A stretch of DNA of 21,643 nt. Source: Verrucomicrobiia bacterium. GTDB taxonomy: Bacteria > Verrucomicrobiota > Verrucomicrobiia > JABWAM01. This document shows positions 1 through 6,981 of this stretch, one piece after another. Position 1 is the stretch's first letter. Each line of letters opens with the position of its first letter. The notes beneath the pieces are model-generated. The model did no database searches. It worked only from the letters and a program-made list of their open reading frames with translations, and was not told where the DNA came from. The translations under genes and the position numbers were made by a program. The DNA is taken from the NCBI GenBank assembly GCA_013360985.1, contig JABWAM010000018.1, forward strand, positions 1 through 21,643. Reading direction: 5' to 3'.

Positions 1-303
1 ACCGCCGCCGATGCGACCCTCCTCGCGCGGCGCGGCGGCGCGCCGGCCGGCTTTCACGCGTGGCGGATCCTCTGCCTCGCGCGCGCGCTGGCCGGCGCGA
101 CCGTCCTGATCGGGACGTTGCCGGAGCATTCCCGCTGCGGAGTGGCCCGAGCGCTTCTCGAGGAGGGACTCGCTCGGATGTTCGCGTCCGGCGCGCGGGT
201 CGCCTGGGTCCGCACCGAGGCGGCAAACCGCGCCGCTTGCGGGCTCTACGCCGCGTGCGGCTTTGCACCCTGCAGCCGCTTCTGGTATTTCCGGAGGCGA
301 TGA
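1..303 (+). CDS. GNAT-family N-acetyltransferase, C-terminal part (5' end outside window)
   Basis: The frame is open from base 1 to the TGA at 301-303, giving about 100 residues of a protein whose start lies upstream of the window. The visible part looks like the second half of a GNAT acetyltransferase. It has an acetyl-CoA-binding motif A region (HSRCGVARALLEEGL) followed by the characteristic ending with N-R-A-A-x-x-L-Y-x-x-x-G-F. The last residues (RFWYFRRR) recall the aromatic, basic C-terminus I remember for WecD-type dTDP-amino-sugar acetyltransferases. Its stop overlaps the start of the aminotransferase gene (ATGA at 300-303), so the two are almost certainly one operon. I infer that it N-acylates the amino sugar made by that aminotransferase. 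The substrate is not visible in the sequence, and protein N-acetylation of the RimI type remains an alternative. Confidence 0.8.
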   Translation, partial: TAADATLLARRGGAPAGFHAWRILCLARALAGATVLIGTLPEHSRCGVARALLEEGLARMFASGARVAWVRTEAANRAACGLYAACGFAPCSRFWYFRRR

Positions 304-1430
304 AGGTCGCTTTCTATCGCCATAATATCGGTGATGCCGAAATCGCCGCGGTTGCCGCGGTGTTGCGCTCCCCCATCCACACCGCCGGGCCGGTCACGCA
401 AGAGTTCGAAAAAGCCTTTGCCGGCTACCTCGGCTGCTCGCACGCCGTGGGGGTCACCAGTTGGACGATGGGCGCCTTCCTGTGCCTCAAGGCGCTCGGC
501 ATCGGCCCGGGCGACGAGGTCATCGTTCCTCCTCTCACCTTCATCTCCACCGCAAACATCGTCTGCCACGCGGGCGCGACGCCCGTGTTCGCCGACGTGG
601 AACGCGAAACCGGCCTTCTGGACGTGGAATCCGCGCGGCGGGCGATCACCCCGAAAACCCGGGCGATCATTCCCGTTCATATGTACGGCGCGATGTGCGA
701 CATGCGAGCCTTCGAACGACTCGCCCGCGAGCGCGGACTCGCCCTGATCGAGGACGCAGCCCACTGCGTCGAGGGCGAGCGGGATGGCATTCGACCGGGA
801 CAACTCTCCCGTGCAGCCTGTTTCAGCTTCTACGCGACAAAAAACCTCGCCTGCGGAGACGGCGGCGCCGTGGCGACCAACGACGCAGATCTTGCCGCAA
901 AGGTTTCCATGCTGCGTTTTCACGGAATGACGCGCGGCGCCGAGGATCGCTACTCGGGCCTCTATCGCCACTACGACATGGAGGAGATTGGGTACAAGTG
1001 CAACCTCACCGACATTCATGCCGCCCTGCTGCTGCCCCAACTCCCGCGGCTGGAGGAGTATCGCGCCAGGAAGGAGCATCTCGCCCGTCTTTACGAAAAA
1101 GGGCTCGGAGCCGTGCCGGGCGTGGAGCTGATGAAAACCCCTGCCGGCAGCCGCCACGCGCGCCACCTTTTCACCTTCCTTGCTCCCGAGGGTTGCCGCG
1201 ACCGTTGGCTGGCCGGGCTCCAGAACCGGGAAATCGGGATCGCCGTGCATTTCAACCCGGCGCATCTGATGACCTTTTACCGACGGACTTTCGGCTTCAC
1301 GGAGGGCGCGTTTCCCCATGCCGAACGCATCGGGCTTCGAACGATCACGCTTCCCCTCTATCCCAAGTTGAGCGACGAAGAGGCGGGCTATGTCGTGCGC
1401 ATGGTGTCCGAGGTCGCTTCCGACGCATGA
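300..1430 (+). CDS. DegT/DnrJ/EryC1/StrS (ArnB-like) PLP-dependent sugar aminotransferase
   Basis: A 376-residue protein, the usual length for the family. These enzymes transfer an amino group, usually from glutamate, to a keto group on a nucleotide sugar in the cytoplasm. Visible hallmarks are GDEVIVPPLTFISTAN (71-86), the PLP-contacting EDAAH (151-155), and the Schiff-base lysine K181 in SFYATKNLACGDGG. GYKCNLTDIHAA (231-242) and the EIGIAVHFNPAH segment near the C-terminus resemble ArnB and PseC more than WecE. The start at 300 is preferred over the longer open frame from 60, because ATG300 overlaps the GNAT stop, GGAGG lies just upstream, and family similarity begins at MKVAFYRHNI. Together with the GNAT it suggests synthesis of a 4-amino-4-deoxy sugar, N-acylated, for a surface glycan. 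The exact sugar cannot be read from sequence. Confidence 0.93.
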   Translation: MKVAFYRHNIGDAEIAAVAAVLRSPIHTAGPVTQEFEKAFAGYLGCSHAVGVTSWTMGAFLCLKALGIGPGDEVIVPPLTFISTANIVCHAGATPVFADVERETGLLDVESARRAITPKTRAIIPVHMYGAMCDMRAFERLARERGLALIEDAAHCVEGERDGIRPGQLSRAACFSFYATKNLACGDGGAVATNDADLAAKVSMLRFHGMTRGAEDRYSGLYRHYDMEEIGYKCNLTDIHAALLLPQLPRLEEYRARKEHLARLYEKGLGAVPGVELMKTPAGSRHARHLFTFLAPEGCRDRWLAGLQNREIGIAVHFNPAHLMTFYRRTFGFTEGAFPHAERIGLRTITLPLYPKLSDEEAGYVVRMVSEVASDA

Positions 1431-1463
1431 AGCGCGGCGCCTCCGTCCCGCTCGATCCTTCCG

Positions 1464-3437
1464 ATGCCGCCTCCCCTCGCCCCTCCTGCTAACGTCCGTT
1501 CACTCCACAGCGCGCGCATCTGGTTTACGAGCGCGCTTCTCGCGCTCGTCGTGCTTTTCTGGCCGGCGTTTGAGGCCCTCGTCGGTTTCGGCCCGCGCGC
1601 TTATTTCCTGCCCTTTCTCAACCAGGTGGACGTGGCCCTCCCGCTGTCCTGGGCGGTCCGCGTCGCGCAAGACCCCGGCGTGGGAGATCTCGCGCTTTGG
1701 GAACACCGTCACTCTCTCGGAAGTCCGATGGCCCTCTGTCTCTGGTGGCCGCTGGCCTACGGCCGATTTCTTCAAGCGACGGGCGGGATCGCCGCGCACT
1801 GGGGCATCGTTTATCTCCTCCATGTGCTGTGGATTCGCGCGGCGTTCGGAGTGTTCTCCGAACTCCTCGGCCCAAGCCGTCGCGTCTGGCCGGTGACCGC
1901 AATTTTTGTATTCACCGCGCTCCCCCTTGCGATCAACGTGTATCACTCGAAGTGGCATCCCGCCCTTTGGGCGGTGACGCCCATCTACGAAAACTTCCGG
2001 GCTTTTCCCTCGGTCACGGCGCTGGCGTGGACGACCGTCGCGGTCTGGCGAACCTTGATGGCCTGTCGCAACGGCGGACGCGGCGCCTTCTTCGTCGCGG
2101 GTCTTTGGGCCGGGCTGACGGTCTACGGGCGGCCCTTTGATTGGATGATTCTCGTCACGTTTTTTGCGTTGGCGTTCCTCCTCGCCGTGAGCCGGCGCGT
2201 GGACGCGTCGTTGCCCTCGGGTTTCCCCGGGTCAGCCAATCGATGGCTCCTTGCCCTTTCGGGAGCGTTTCTCGGAGCGCTTCCCTTCCTGGTTCGTTAC
2301 GCCGCGTGGTCGTCAGGCTCGCGCGAGGTTTACGAGGCGCAACTTGCCCGCGGGGTGATGGAGGGAAAGGCGCCCCTTCATTTCCTCAAGTACGCCCTGC
2401 TGAGCGTGGTCCTGACCACGGGGGTTTGGGTCGTCCTTCGCGTCGCCGCGCGTCGCGCGGGCCCACGCCCCGTCGCTTCGCCCTCTCTTCGATCGTTTTG
2501 GGTGACCCTGGTCGCCGCCTCGTTCCTTCCCTACTTCCAATTCCTTCCGAGCGGGAAGACGCCGACGTCGTTCCAATACTTTTTCATCTATTTCAGCGTT
2601 CCGTTCGCCGGGCTAGGGTTGCTCGCCGCAATTGCCGCCTGTCTTCCCGATCGCGGCCGCGCGCCCAGGTTCGCGGGCGTGGCGCTGGCTCTTCTCCTTG
2701 GCCTTGCGGTGCAGATCGCTCTGCTCGCCACGCCCCGATGGATGTTGGATCGGGTGGCGTTCGATCGCTCCCAGCAGCCGGTTTACGACGCGCTCCGGTC
2801 GGCCGGACCGGACGCGGTCGTGCTTTGCCCCTCGATCACCCAGGGGTCGAGCCAGGAACTGGCGTTGCGCGCGGGGGCATGGTCGTTCGTCCCGCACCCG
2901 ATGATGTACAGCTTCGGCTCGCTCGCCACGAACGCCGAGCTGGTCGAGCGGCAGCTCCTCGCGAAGCTTCTCTTGACGGGCACCGTCGCCGACCTCGCGC
3001 CCCTTTTCGCCGAGGAAGGATTGTCGGACTACCCCTCCTTTTTTGCGAGCGCCGGGGCTTCCACCCGCCATTGGCTCGACCGCCTCGAGAATTGCCCCGC
3101 GCGCGCCTCTTTCTTTTTCGACCCGAACGGAAGCCGGGAGGATTTTCGCGTTCGAAAACTCACGATTCCTGCCAGCCTTCTTGAACGGAGGCAACCCTTC
3201 GCATGGTTCGGCCCTGAAGAGAGAATGGCCTTTCGACGGGTTGCCCGTCTCGAAGGCCGTTCCTTTTCCGAGATCCTGACGGCGACGACCAAGCGATATC
3301 GCCTCACACACCTGTTGCTCACCCCGGAGGCGCCGGGGTTGTCGGCGCCCACGCGGGAAGATTTCGCCGCGGCCTTCGTGAAGGTTGCGCAGGCGACGGA
3401 TGGGACGTCATTATGGCGCCTCGTTCCCCGGGATTGA
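1464..3437 (+). CDS. Large polytopic membrane protein, GT-C-like, with C-terminal soluble domain (GRPFDWM family, copy A)
   Basis: A 657-residue protein that I cannot assign to a named family. It has a hydrophobic N-terminal helix (about 20-37), an acidic first loop with FLNQVDVALP (51-60), and the motif WEHRHSLGS (79-87). Further hydrophobic segments run to about residue 425, and a predicted soluble domain occupies about 430-657. GRPFDWM (222-228), a LPYFQFLPSGKT-type segment (355-366), and AELVER plus LAPLFAEEGLSDY (491-523) are shared with the minus-strand protein ending at 3998, so the two are clear paralogues. The layout (acidic residue in the first outside loop, many helices, C-terminal globular domain) is like GT-C glycosyltransferases, but that is inference. 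It starts 33 bases after the aminotransferase stop with no clear ribosome-binding site and is probably co-transcribed. It could transfer a lipid-linked sugar in the periplasm. Confidence 0.85.
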   Translation: MPPPLAPPANVRSLHSARIWFTSALLALVVLFWPAFEALVGFGPRAYFLPFLNQVDVALPLSWAVRVAQDPGVGDLALWEHRHSLGSPMALCLWWPLAYGRFLQATGGIAAHWGIVYLLHVLWIRAAFGVFSELLGPSRRVWPVTAIFVFTALPLAINVYHSKWHPALWAVTPIYENFRAFPSVTALAWTTVAVWRTLMACRNGGRGAFFVAGLWAGLTVYGRPFDWMILVTFFALAFLLAVSRRVDASLPSGFPGSANRWLLALSGAFLGALPFLVRYAAWSSGSREVYEAQLARGVMEGKAPLHFLKYALLSVVLTTGVWVVLRVAARRAGPRPVASPSLRSFWVTLVAASFLPYFQFLPSGKTPTSFQYFFIYFSVPFAGLGLLAAIAACLPDRGRAPRFAGVALALLLGLAVQIALLATPRWMLDRVAFDRSQQPVYDALRSAGPDAVVLCPSITQGSSQELALRAGAWSFVPHPMMYSFGSLATNAELVERQLLAKLLLTGTVADLAPLFAEEGLSDYPSFFASAGASTRHWLDRLENCPARASFFFDPNGSREDFRVRKLTIPASLLERRQPFAWFGPEERMAFRRVARLEGRSFSEILTATTKRYRLTHLLLTPEAPGLSAPTREDFAAAFVKVAQATDGTSLWRLVPRD

Positions 3438-3442
3438 ACTCC

Positions 3443-4027
3443 ATGCTCACCGCGCAACTTCGCGATCTTCGTTCTGTGGGCCTCCGCGTAGCAGCCTGCC
3501 TCTTTCTCGAGGAAATTTTCTGCCCCTTCCTGGAGGCCCTCCCCTTCCTCATCGGGTCCCCGTTCCGCTGGCTTTTTCTGAAGTTCACCGCACGGAGGAT
3601 TGGACGGCAAATCTTTATCGCGCAGCGCGTCTCCATCCGTCACGCCTACAACCTCGAGATGGGGCACCACATCGGGATCAACCAGGACTCGATCCTGCAC
3701 TGCCGCGGCGGCGTCTCCATCGGCAACCACGTGTTCATCGGGCAGCGGGTCATCGTGAACACCGGTGACCACCACTACGCCGCTGCCGATCGCACGATCT
3801 GGGAACAGGGCGCCTTTTATCGGCCGGTCCGTATCGGCAACGACGTCTTCCTCGGCATGGGCGCCATCATCATGCCGGGCGTCACCGTGGCGGATGGGAC
3901 CGTCGTCGCCGCGGGGGCCGTGGTCACCCGCGACACGGATCCCTACAGCGTGGTCGCCGGGGTTCCTGCGCATGCGATCACGCGACGCGGCGCGGCTTCA
4001 GGGTCCTCTGCCGGCTCCGGGAACTGA
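3443..4027 (+). CDS. Left-handed beta-helix (hexapeptide) acyltransferase, LacA/NodL/WcaF-like
   Basis: A 194-residue protein made mainly of hexapeptide-repeat turns. Examples are EMGHHIGINQDSI, VSIGNHVFIGQRV, and the strongly conserved C-terminal block VRIGNDVFLGMG to VVAGVPA (129-175). GDHHY (109-113) supplies the catalytic histidine of O- and N-acetyltransferases of this superfamily. These trimeric cytoplasmic enzymes move an acetyl group from acetyl-CoA to a sugar hydroxyl or amino group. The N-terminal 50 residues are hydrophobic or amphipathic (VAACLFLEEIFCPFLEALPF), which may place the enzyme at the membrane. ATG3443 was chosen because it lies 5 bases after the preceding stop. ATG3413 would add ten residues and overlap the upstream gene by 25 bases, and is possible. 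The 3' end overlaps the convergent minus-strand gene by 30 bases. It is probably a glycan O-acetyltransferase. Confidence 0.9.
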   Translation: MLTAQLRDLRSVGLRVAACLFLEEIFCPFLEALPFLIGSPFRWLFLKFTARRIGRQIFIAQRVSIRHAYNLEMGHHIGINQDSILHCRGGVSIGNHVFIGQRVIVNTGDHHYAAADRTIWEQGAFYRPVRIGNDVFLGMGAIIMPGVTVADGTVVAAGAVVTRDTDPYSVVAGVPAHAITRRGAASGSSAGSGN

Positions 4028-5902
4028 AAGCCGGGACGGGTCTTCCCTCCTCCACACCTCGAAGCCGCCGGGAAACACGGAACGACGGAAGCCGAGCGCA
4101 GCGAGGCGTGAACCGTTGGTGTCGGCGCCCGGGCCGAGGATCGCGAGGTCCAGTTTGTAGGGCGGCGCGGCGTTCGCCTCAATTGCCGCCCGTACCCGTC
4201 CATAGGCTTCACGCAAACCGGGACGAAACCAACCGACGAAGTCGTCGCGCCCGGCGAGCGACCCCGGCAGGACCAGCCCTCGGGCCTGGAGATCCCAACG
4301 GTTGAGTCGGGGATGAAAAACGAAGGTGTTGTACCCCACGCTCCTTTCCAGCCGCTCCACCGCCGCACGATCTGACGGGGACATCCCGTCTTTCCATCGC
4401 AGGTAGTCGGGGACACCTTCCGGACGAAAGAGGGGCGCGAGGGGCGCGAGGCTCCCGCCGAGGAGGTCCTCCGCCCAGAGCGCGCGCTCGATCAACTCCG
4501 CAGTCGGCGTCGGACTCACCAACGCCGCGACGGCGGGGTTCGGAGAGAAAAGCCAGCGCGCAGTTTCGGAGACCACCTCGGTGCCGTTGCGCCGGGCAAG
4601 GACGACCGTGGAGGGCGGCGTATCCCTCTCGATCCAACGGTACACCTGGCGAAGCGTGGCCGGGATCAGGTTTGCCGTCTGGCGCGTTCGTTGAAAGGCC
4701 CCGAGGGCCACTTGTTGGGCCAGGATCCCCGCGAACAGGAACCACGGCAGCCACTGCCCGCGCCGGGGCGCGCACGTCGCTGTCGGCCTTTCCGCAAAGC
4801 GCCAAAGCTGGAACAGCGCGAGGGTGATCCAGGTCGAAAAACTGAAGACGAAGAAGTACGCAAAACCTGTCACCGTCACCCCCTTCGGGAGGGTGTGGTA
4901 ATAGGGGAGGAGCGAGGCGACCACCATGACGCAGGGAAAAACGGCGGCGAGCGGCCAGGTACGGAACCGTTGCCCACCGAGGACACGTCGAAATGCGAGC
5001 AAGAGCAGGAGGCTGACGGCGGCGAGGGCCAGCGTGTACTTCCCGTAATGCGTCCACGACTTGGCGTGGTAGACGCCGCGCCACATCACGTCGTTAAAGG
5101 CCTCGGCGTAGCGGGTTTGGTGGCGCGCGAGTCGCAAGATGATCGGGGCGGCGAGGCCTCCGCCGAGGAACATGATGGCCGCGGCCGCGATGGCCTCGCG
5201 ACGCCGCCTGGCCAGAAAGCGCGCCGCGACCAGCAGGGCGCCGGAGGTCTCAAGAACCATCCAGTCGAAGGGACGCCCGATGGCCGTTCCGGCCACCAGG
5301 CCGCCGGCGAGGGCCACCCTCCAGGCGGTTGGCGACGAAACCGCCGCATACATCCTCCACGCGGCAAGCGCATAAATCGCCATGGAGGCCGCGGAGGGGT
5401 AGACGCGAAGGTGCTCTGTCAGCGCAAGGTTCCACGCCCCAAGGTGAAAGCGGTAACCGTTGAGGTTGTACGCCCAGTTGACCGAGAAGAAGCAGGCGAT
5501 CCCCGCGGCCGTAAACGCCCGCCACGGCTCCTGCCCGAACGCCCGGGCGAGGCGGTAGAGCCCGAAGAACCAGAAGGTCGACAGGACGACGCCCGCGAGG
5601 GCGAGGCCCCCGTCCCCGGCGCGGCGGATCAGCGCACCGAAGAGGCGCGGCCAGATCGCGAACACTGCGAAGATGGAGGATGGATCGGCCCGATGCTCCC
5701 AAACGAAAGGGTCGCCACCCAGCGTTCCTTCCGCCGCTCGTCGAAACATGGCCACATACACGCTGACGTCCGGCATCGTCGCCCAAGGAAGCCAGAGCGG
5801 CGCGTCCGGGTGCAGGAGCAGGTCCAGCAAGGGCCCGACGAGAAGAAGGCTTGCCGTCGCGCCGCAGAGGATCAGATCATGCGCAAGGTTGCGTCGGGTC
5901 AT
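3998..5902 (-). CDS. Large polytopic membrane protein, GT-C-like, with C-terminal soluble domain (GRPFDWM family, copy B)
   Basis: A 634-residue paralogue of the 657-residue protein at 1464-3437, on the opposite strand. It shares the same ordered landmarks: an N-terminal hydrophobic helix (10-30), a loop acidic residue in ATMPDVSVY, WEHRADPSS (68-76), and GRPFDWM (209-215). A LLPYYHTLPKG segment and a C-terminal domain with AELIER and LAPLFRPEGVPDY also match. The spacing agrees throughout, but identity is visibly modest, so duplication is old or the copies arrived separately. The function is unknown; a GT-C-type glycosyltransferase is the best guess. ATG5902 has no good ribosome-binding site of its own. 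A 13-codon ORF with GAGGAG ends in an ATGA overlap with it, which suggests coupled translation. The last codons overlap the 3' end of the hexapeptide acyltransferase gene. Confidence 0.85.
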   Translation of the reverse strand: MTRRNLAHDLILCGATASLLLVGPLLDLLLHPDAPLWLPWATMPDVSVYVAMFRRAAEGTLGGDPFVWEHRADPSSIFAVFAIWPRLFGALIRRAGDGGLALAGVVLSTFWFFGLYRLARAFGQEPWRAFTAAGIACFFSVNWAYNLNGYRFHLGAWNLALTEHLRVYPSAASMAIYALAAWRMYAAVSSPTAWRVALAGGLVAGTAIGRPFDWMVLETSGALLVAARFLARRRREAIAAAAIMFLGGGLAAPIILRLARHQTRYAEAFNDVMWRGVYHAKSWTHYGKYTLALAAVSLLLLLAFRRVLGGQRFRTWPLAAVFPCVMVVASLLPYYHTLPKGVTVTGFAYFFVFSFSTWITLALFQLWRFAERPTATCAPRRGQWLPWFLFAGILAQQVALGAFQRTRQTANLIPATLRQVYRWIERDTPPSTVVLARRNGTEVVSETARWLFSPNPAVAALVSPTPTAELIERALWAEDLLGGSLAPLAPLFRPEGVPDYLRWKDGMSPSDRAAVERLERSVGYNTFVFHPRLNRWDLQARGLVLPGSLAGRDDFVGWFRPGLREAYGRVRAAIEANAAPPYKLDLAILGPGADTNGSRLAALGFRRSVFPGGFEVWRREDPSRLSVPGAGRGP

Positions 5903-5940
5903 TGCAAGAACTCTGCGCGAACCTGGGAATCGGCCGCCAT
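5899..5940 (-). CDS. Possible 13-codon leader ORF coupled to the membrane-protein gene
   Basis: On the minus strand an ATG at 5940 is preceded by GAGGAG (complement of 5945-5950), four bases away. It encodes MAADSQVRAEFLQ and stops with a TGA that overlaps the ATG of the 634-residue protein (ATGA at 5899-5902). The downstream gene has only weak ribosome-binding sequence of its own, so ribosomes finishing this peptide could restart there. I cannot tell whether the peptide itself matters. A frameshift that would merge it with the main frame is another possibility. Confidence 0.35.
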   Translation of the reverse strand: MAADSQVRAEFLQ

Positions 5941-6090
5941 GAGACTCCTCGTTTGGCGCACGACGGGCCGCTTCGGCAAGTCATTTCCACACGGGGCCTT
6001 CTCCCTCGGCACGAGGGAAAAGCGAGGAATGCCTCCGAATGACTGTTTGAGGCCTTCGTCGATCCCCTGCTAGAGTTGGCCAGCCCCCCG
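5903..6090. promoter_or_regulatory. Divergent intergenic region
   Basis: 188 bases separate the divergently transcribed copy-B membrane protein and the methyltransferase. The left part holds the ribosome-binding site and leader ORF of the minus-strand gene. The right part holds a promoter-like sequence for the plus-strand gene, listed separately. No clear operator dyad was seen. Confidence 0.5.
6047..6076 (+). promoter_or_regulatory. Candidate sigma70-type promoter with extended -10 (TTGAGG / TGCTAGAGT)
   Basis: TTGAGG (6047-6052), an 18-base spacer, and TAGAGT (6071-6076) preceded by TGC resemble an extended -10 promoter. A start site about 7 bases downstream would fall near 6083, only about 8 bases before ATG6091. 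The octamer CTGCTAGA recurs in the same position before the gene at 12296, which supports both calls. Confidence 0.4.
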
Positions 6091-6957
6091 ATGCCCCCAT
6101 TCCCTTCGACTTCCGATCAAGATCCCGCCGTTTGCGATTGCTCGAAGCAGTACCGCTTCCGAGCTCAGGAGGAGAATCGGCGCACCCAGGAAATCGTCAT
6201 CGAGATGGCCCGGGGCATGAATCGCAAGGGCGGCTACGTGCTCGTCAGCGAATTGGAGACGCGCAGCCTCTTTTCCCGCGTTCAACTCGCCGGCACGCGG
6301 GTCCTCGAGGTGGGATGCGGAACGCTCCCGGTCACGATGTCCATTCCCACGGGAAAAATGCCCGCATTGTTCGTTGCTTCCGATATCAACCCCGTCATCG
6401 TGAACGAAGCCCGCCTCTCGGACGATCGCCCCCACTACCTCGTGTGCAGCGCGCTGGACGCCTCGATTCGACCATCTTCCCTCAACGTGGTGGTCCTCAA
6501 CGGCGTCCTTCACCACCTGCCCCCTGAGTGCAACCTACTCGGCGCGCTCGCGCCGCTCCTGCGCCCGAAGGGGGCTGTCCTGTTGTTGGAGCCGAACGTC
6601 TCGTGCTGGCCCGGACAATTCATCAAATGGGTCCTCCGCCGCTTCTTCGGGATGAGCATGGAGGCCTCCCCGTACGGGCAGTTCAGCCATGCGAGAATCG
6701 AGGAACTCATCGCGCGCTCGGGCTTGCGCGTTGCTGAAAAATGGTATGCCTCCCTTTTCGCATTTCCCCTCACGGGAGGCGGAGGGCGCGTGCGGCTCCT
6801 GCCGGATTCGCGGCCGCTTTTTCACATCCTCGTCGCCTTGGACGAATTTGCATCTCGCGCGTTGAGCCGCTTCCCCCCCCTGGCGAAGATCCTCCATTGG
6901 CGCGTGCTCTACCTCGTCCGAGCCGCCGGCCAAACCGCCCTGGCTCCCCAACCCTAG
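6091..6957 (+). CDS. Class I SAM-dependent methyltransferase
   Basis: A 288-residue protein with the class I methyltransferase core. The SAM-binding motif I is VLEVGCGTLP (71-80), followed by an acidic residue at the end of strand 2 (ASDINP, D98). A methyltransf_11-type NGVLHHLPPE (137-146) and the late strand GAVLLLEPN (161-169) complete the core. The C-terminal third (LRRFFGM, FSHARIEEL) matches a lid region seen in sugar or lipid methyltransferases. ATG6091 is chosen over TTG6076, which would overlap the candidate -10 box. The start is almost leaderless if the promoter is right. Only 24 bases separate the stop from the next gene, so they are probably co-transcribed. The acceptor is probably a glycan or lipid intermediate from this cluster, by context only. 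Confidence 0.9.
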   Translation: MPPFPSTSDQDPAVCDCSKQYRFRAQEENRRTQEIVIEMARGMNRKGGYVLVSELETRSLFSRVQLAGTRVLEVGCGTLPVTMSIPTGKMPALFVASDINPVIVNEARLSDDRPHYLVCSALDASIRPSSLNVVVLNGVLHHLPPECNLLGALAPLLRPKGAVLLLEPNVSCWPGQFIKWVLRRFFGMSMEASPYGQFSHARIEELIARSGLRVAEKWYASLFAFPLTGGGGRVRLLPDSRPLFHILVALDEFASRALSRFPPLAKILHWRVLYLVRAAGQTALAPQP

Positions 6958-6981
6958 AGCCTTGCCTCGGGCCTTTTGCAA

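Noticed and set aside
246..1319. 357-codon minus-strand open frame
   Set aside because: It is antisense to the aminotransferase, which has all catalytic motifs.
1487..1495. TGCTAACG as a third promoter -10
   Set aside because: No -35 lies at proper spacing and it falls inside the start of the copy-A gene with no in-frame start just downstream.
4691..6073. 460-codon plus-strand open frame
   Set aside because: It lies antisense to the copy-B membrane protein, is rich in Arg, Glu, Gly and Pro as expected of a shadow frame, and shows no domain.
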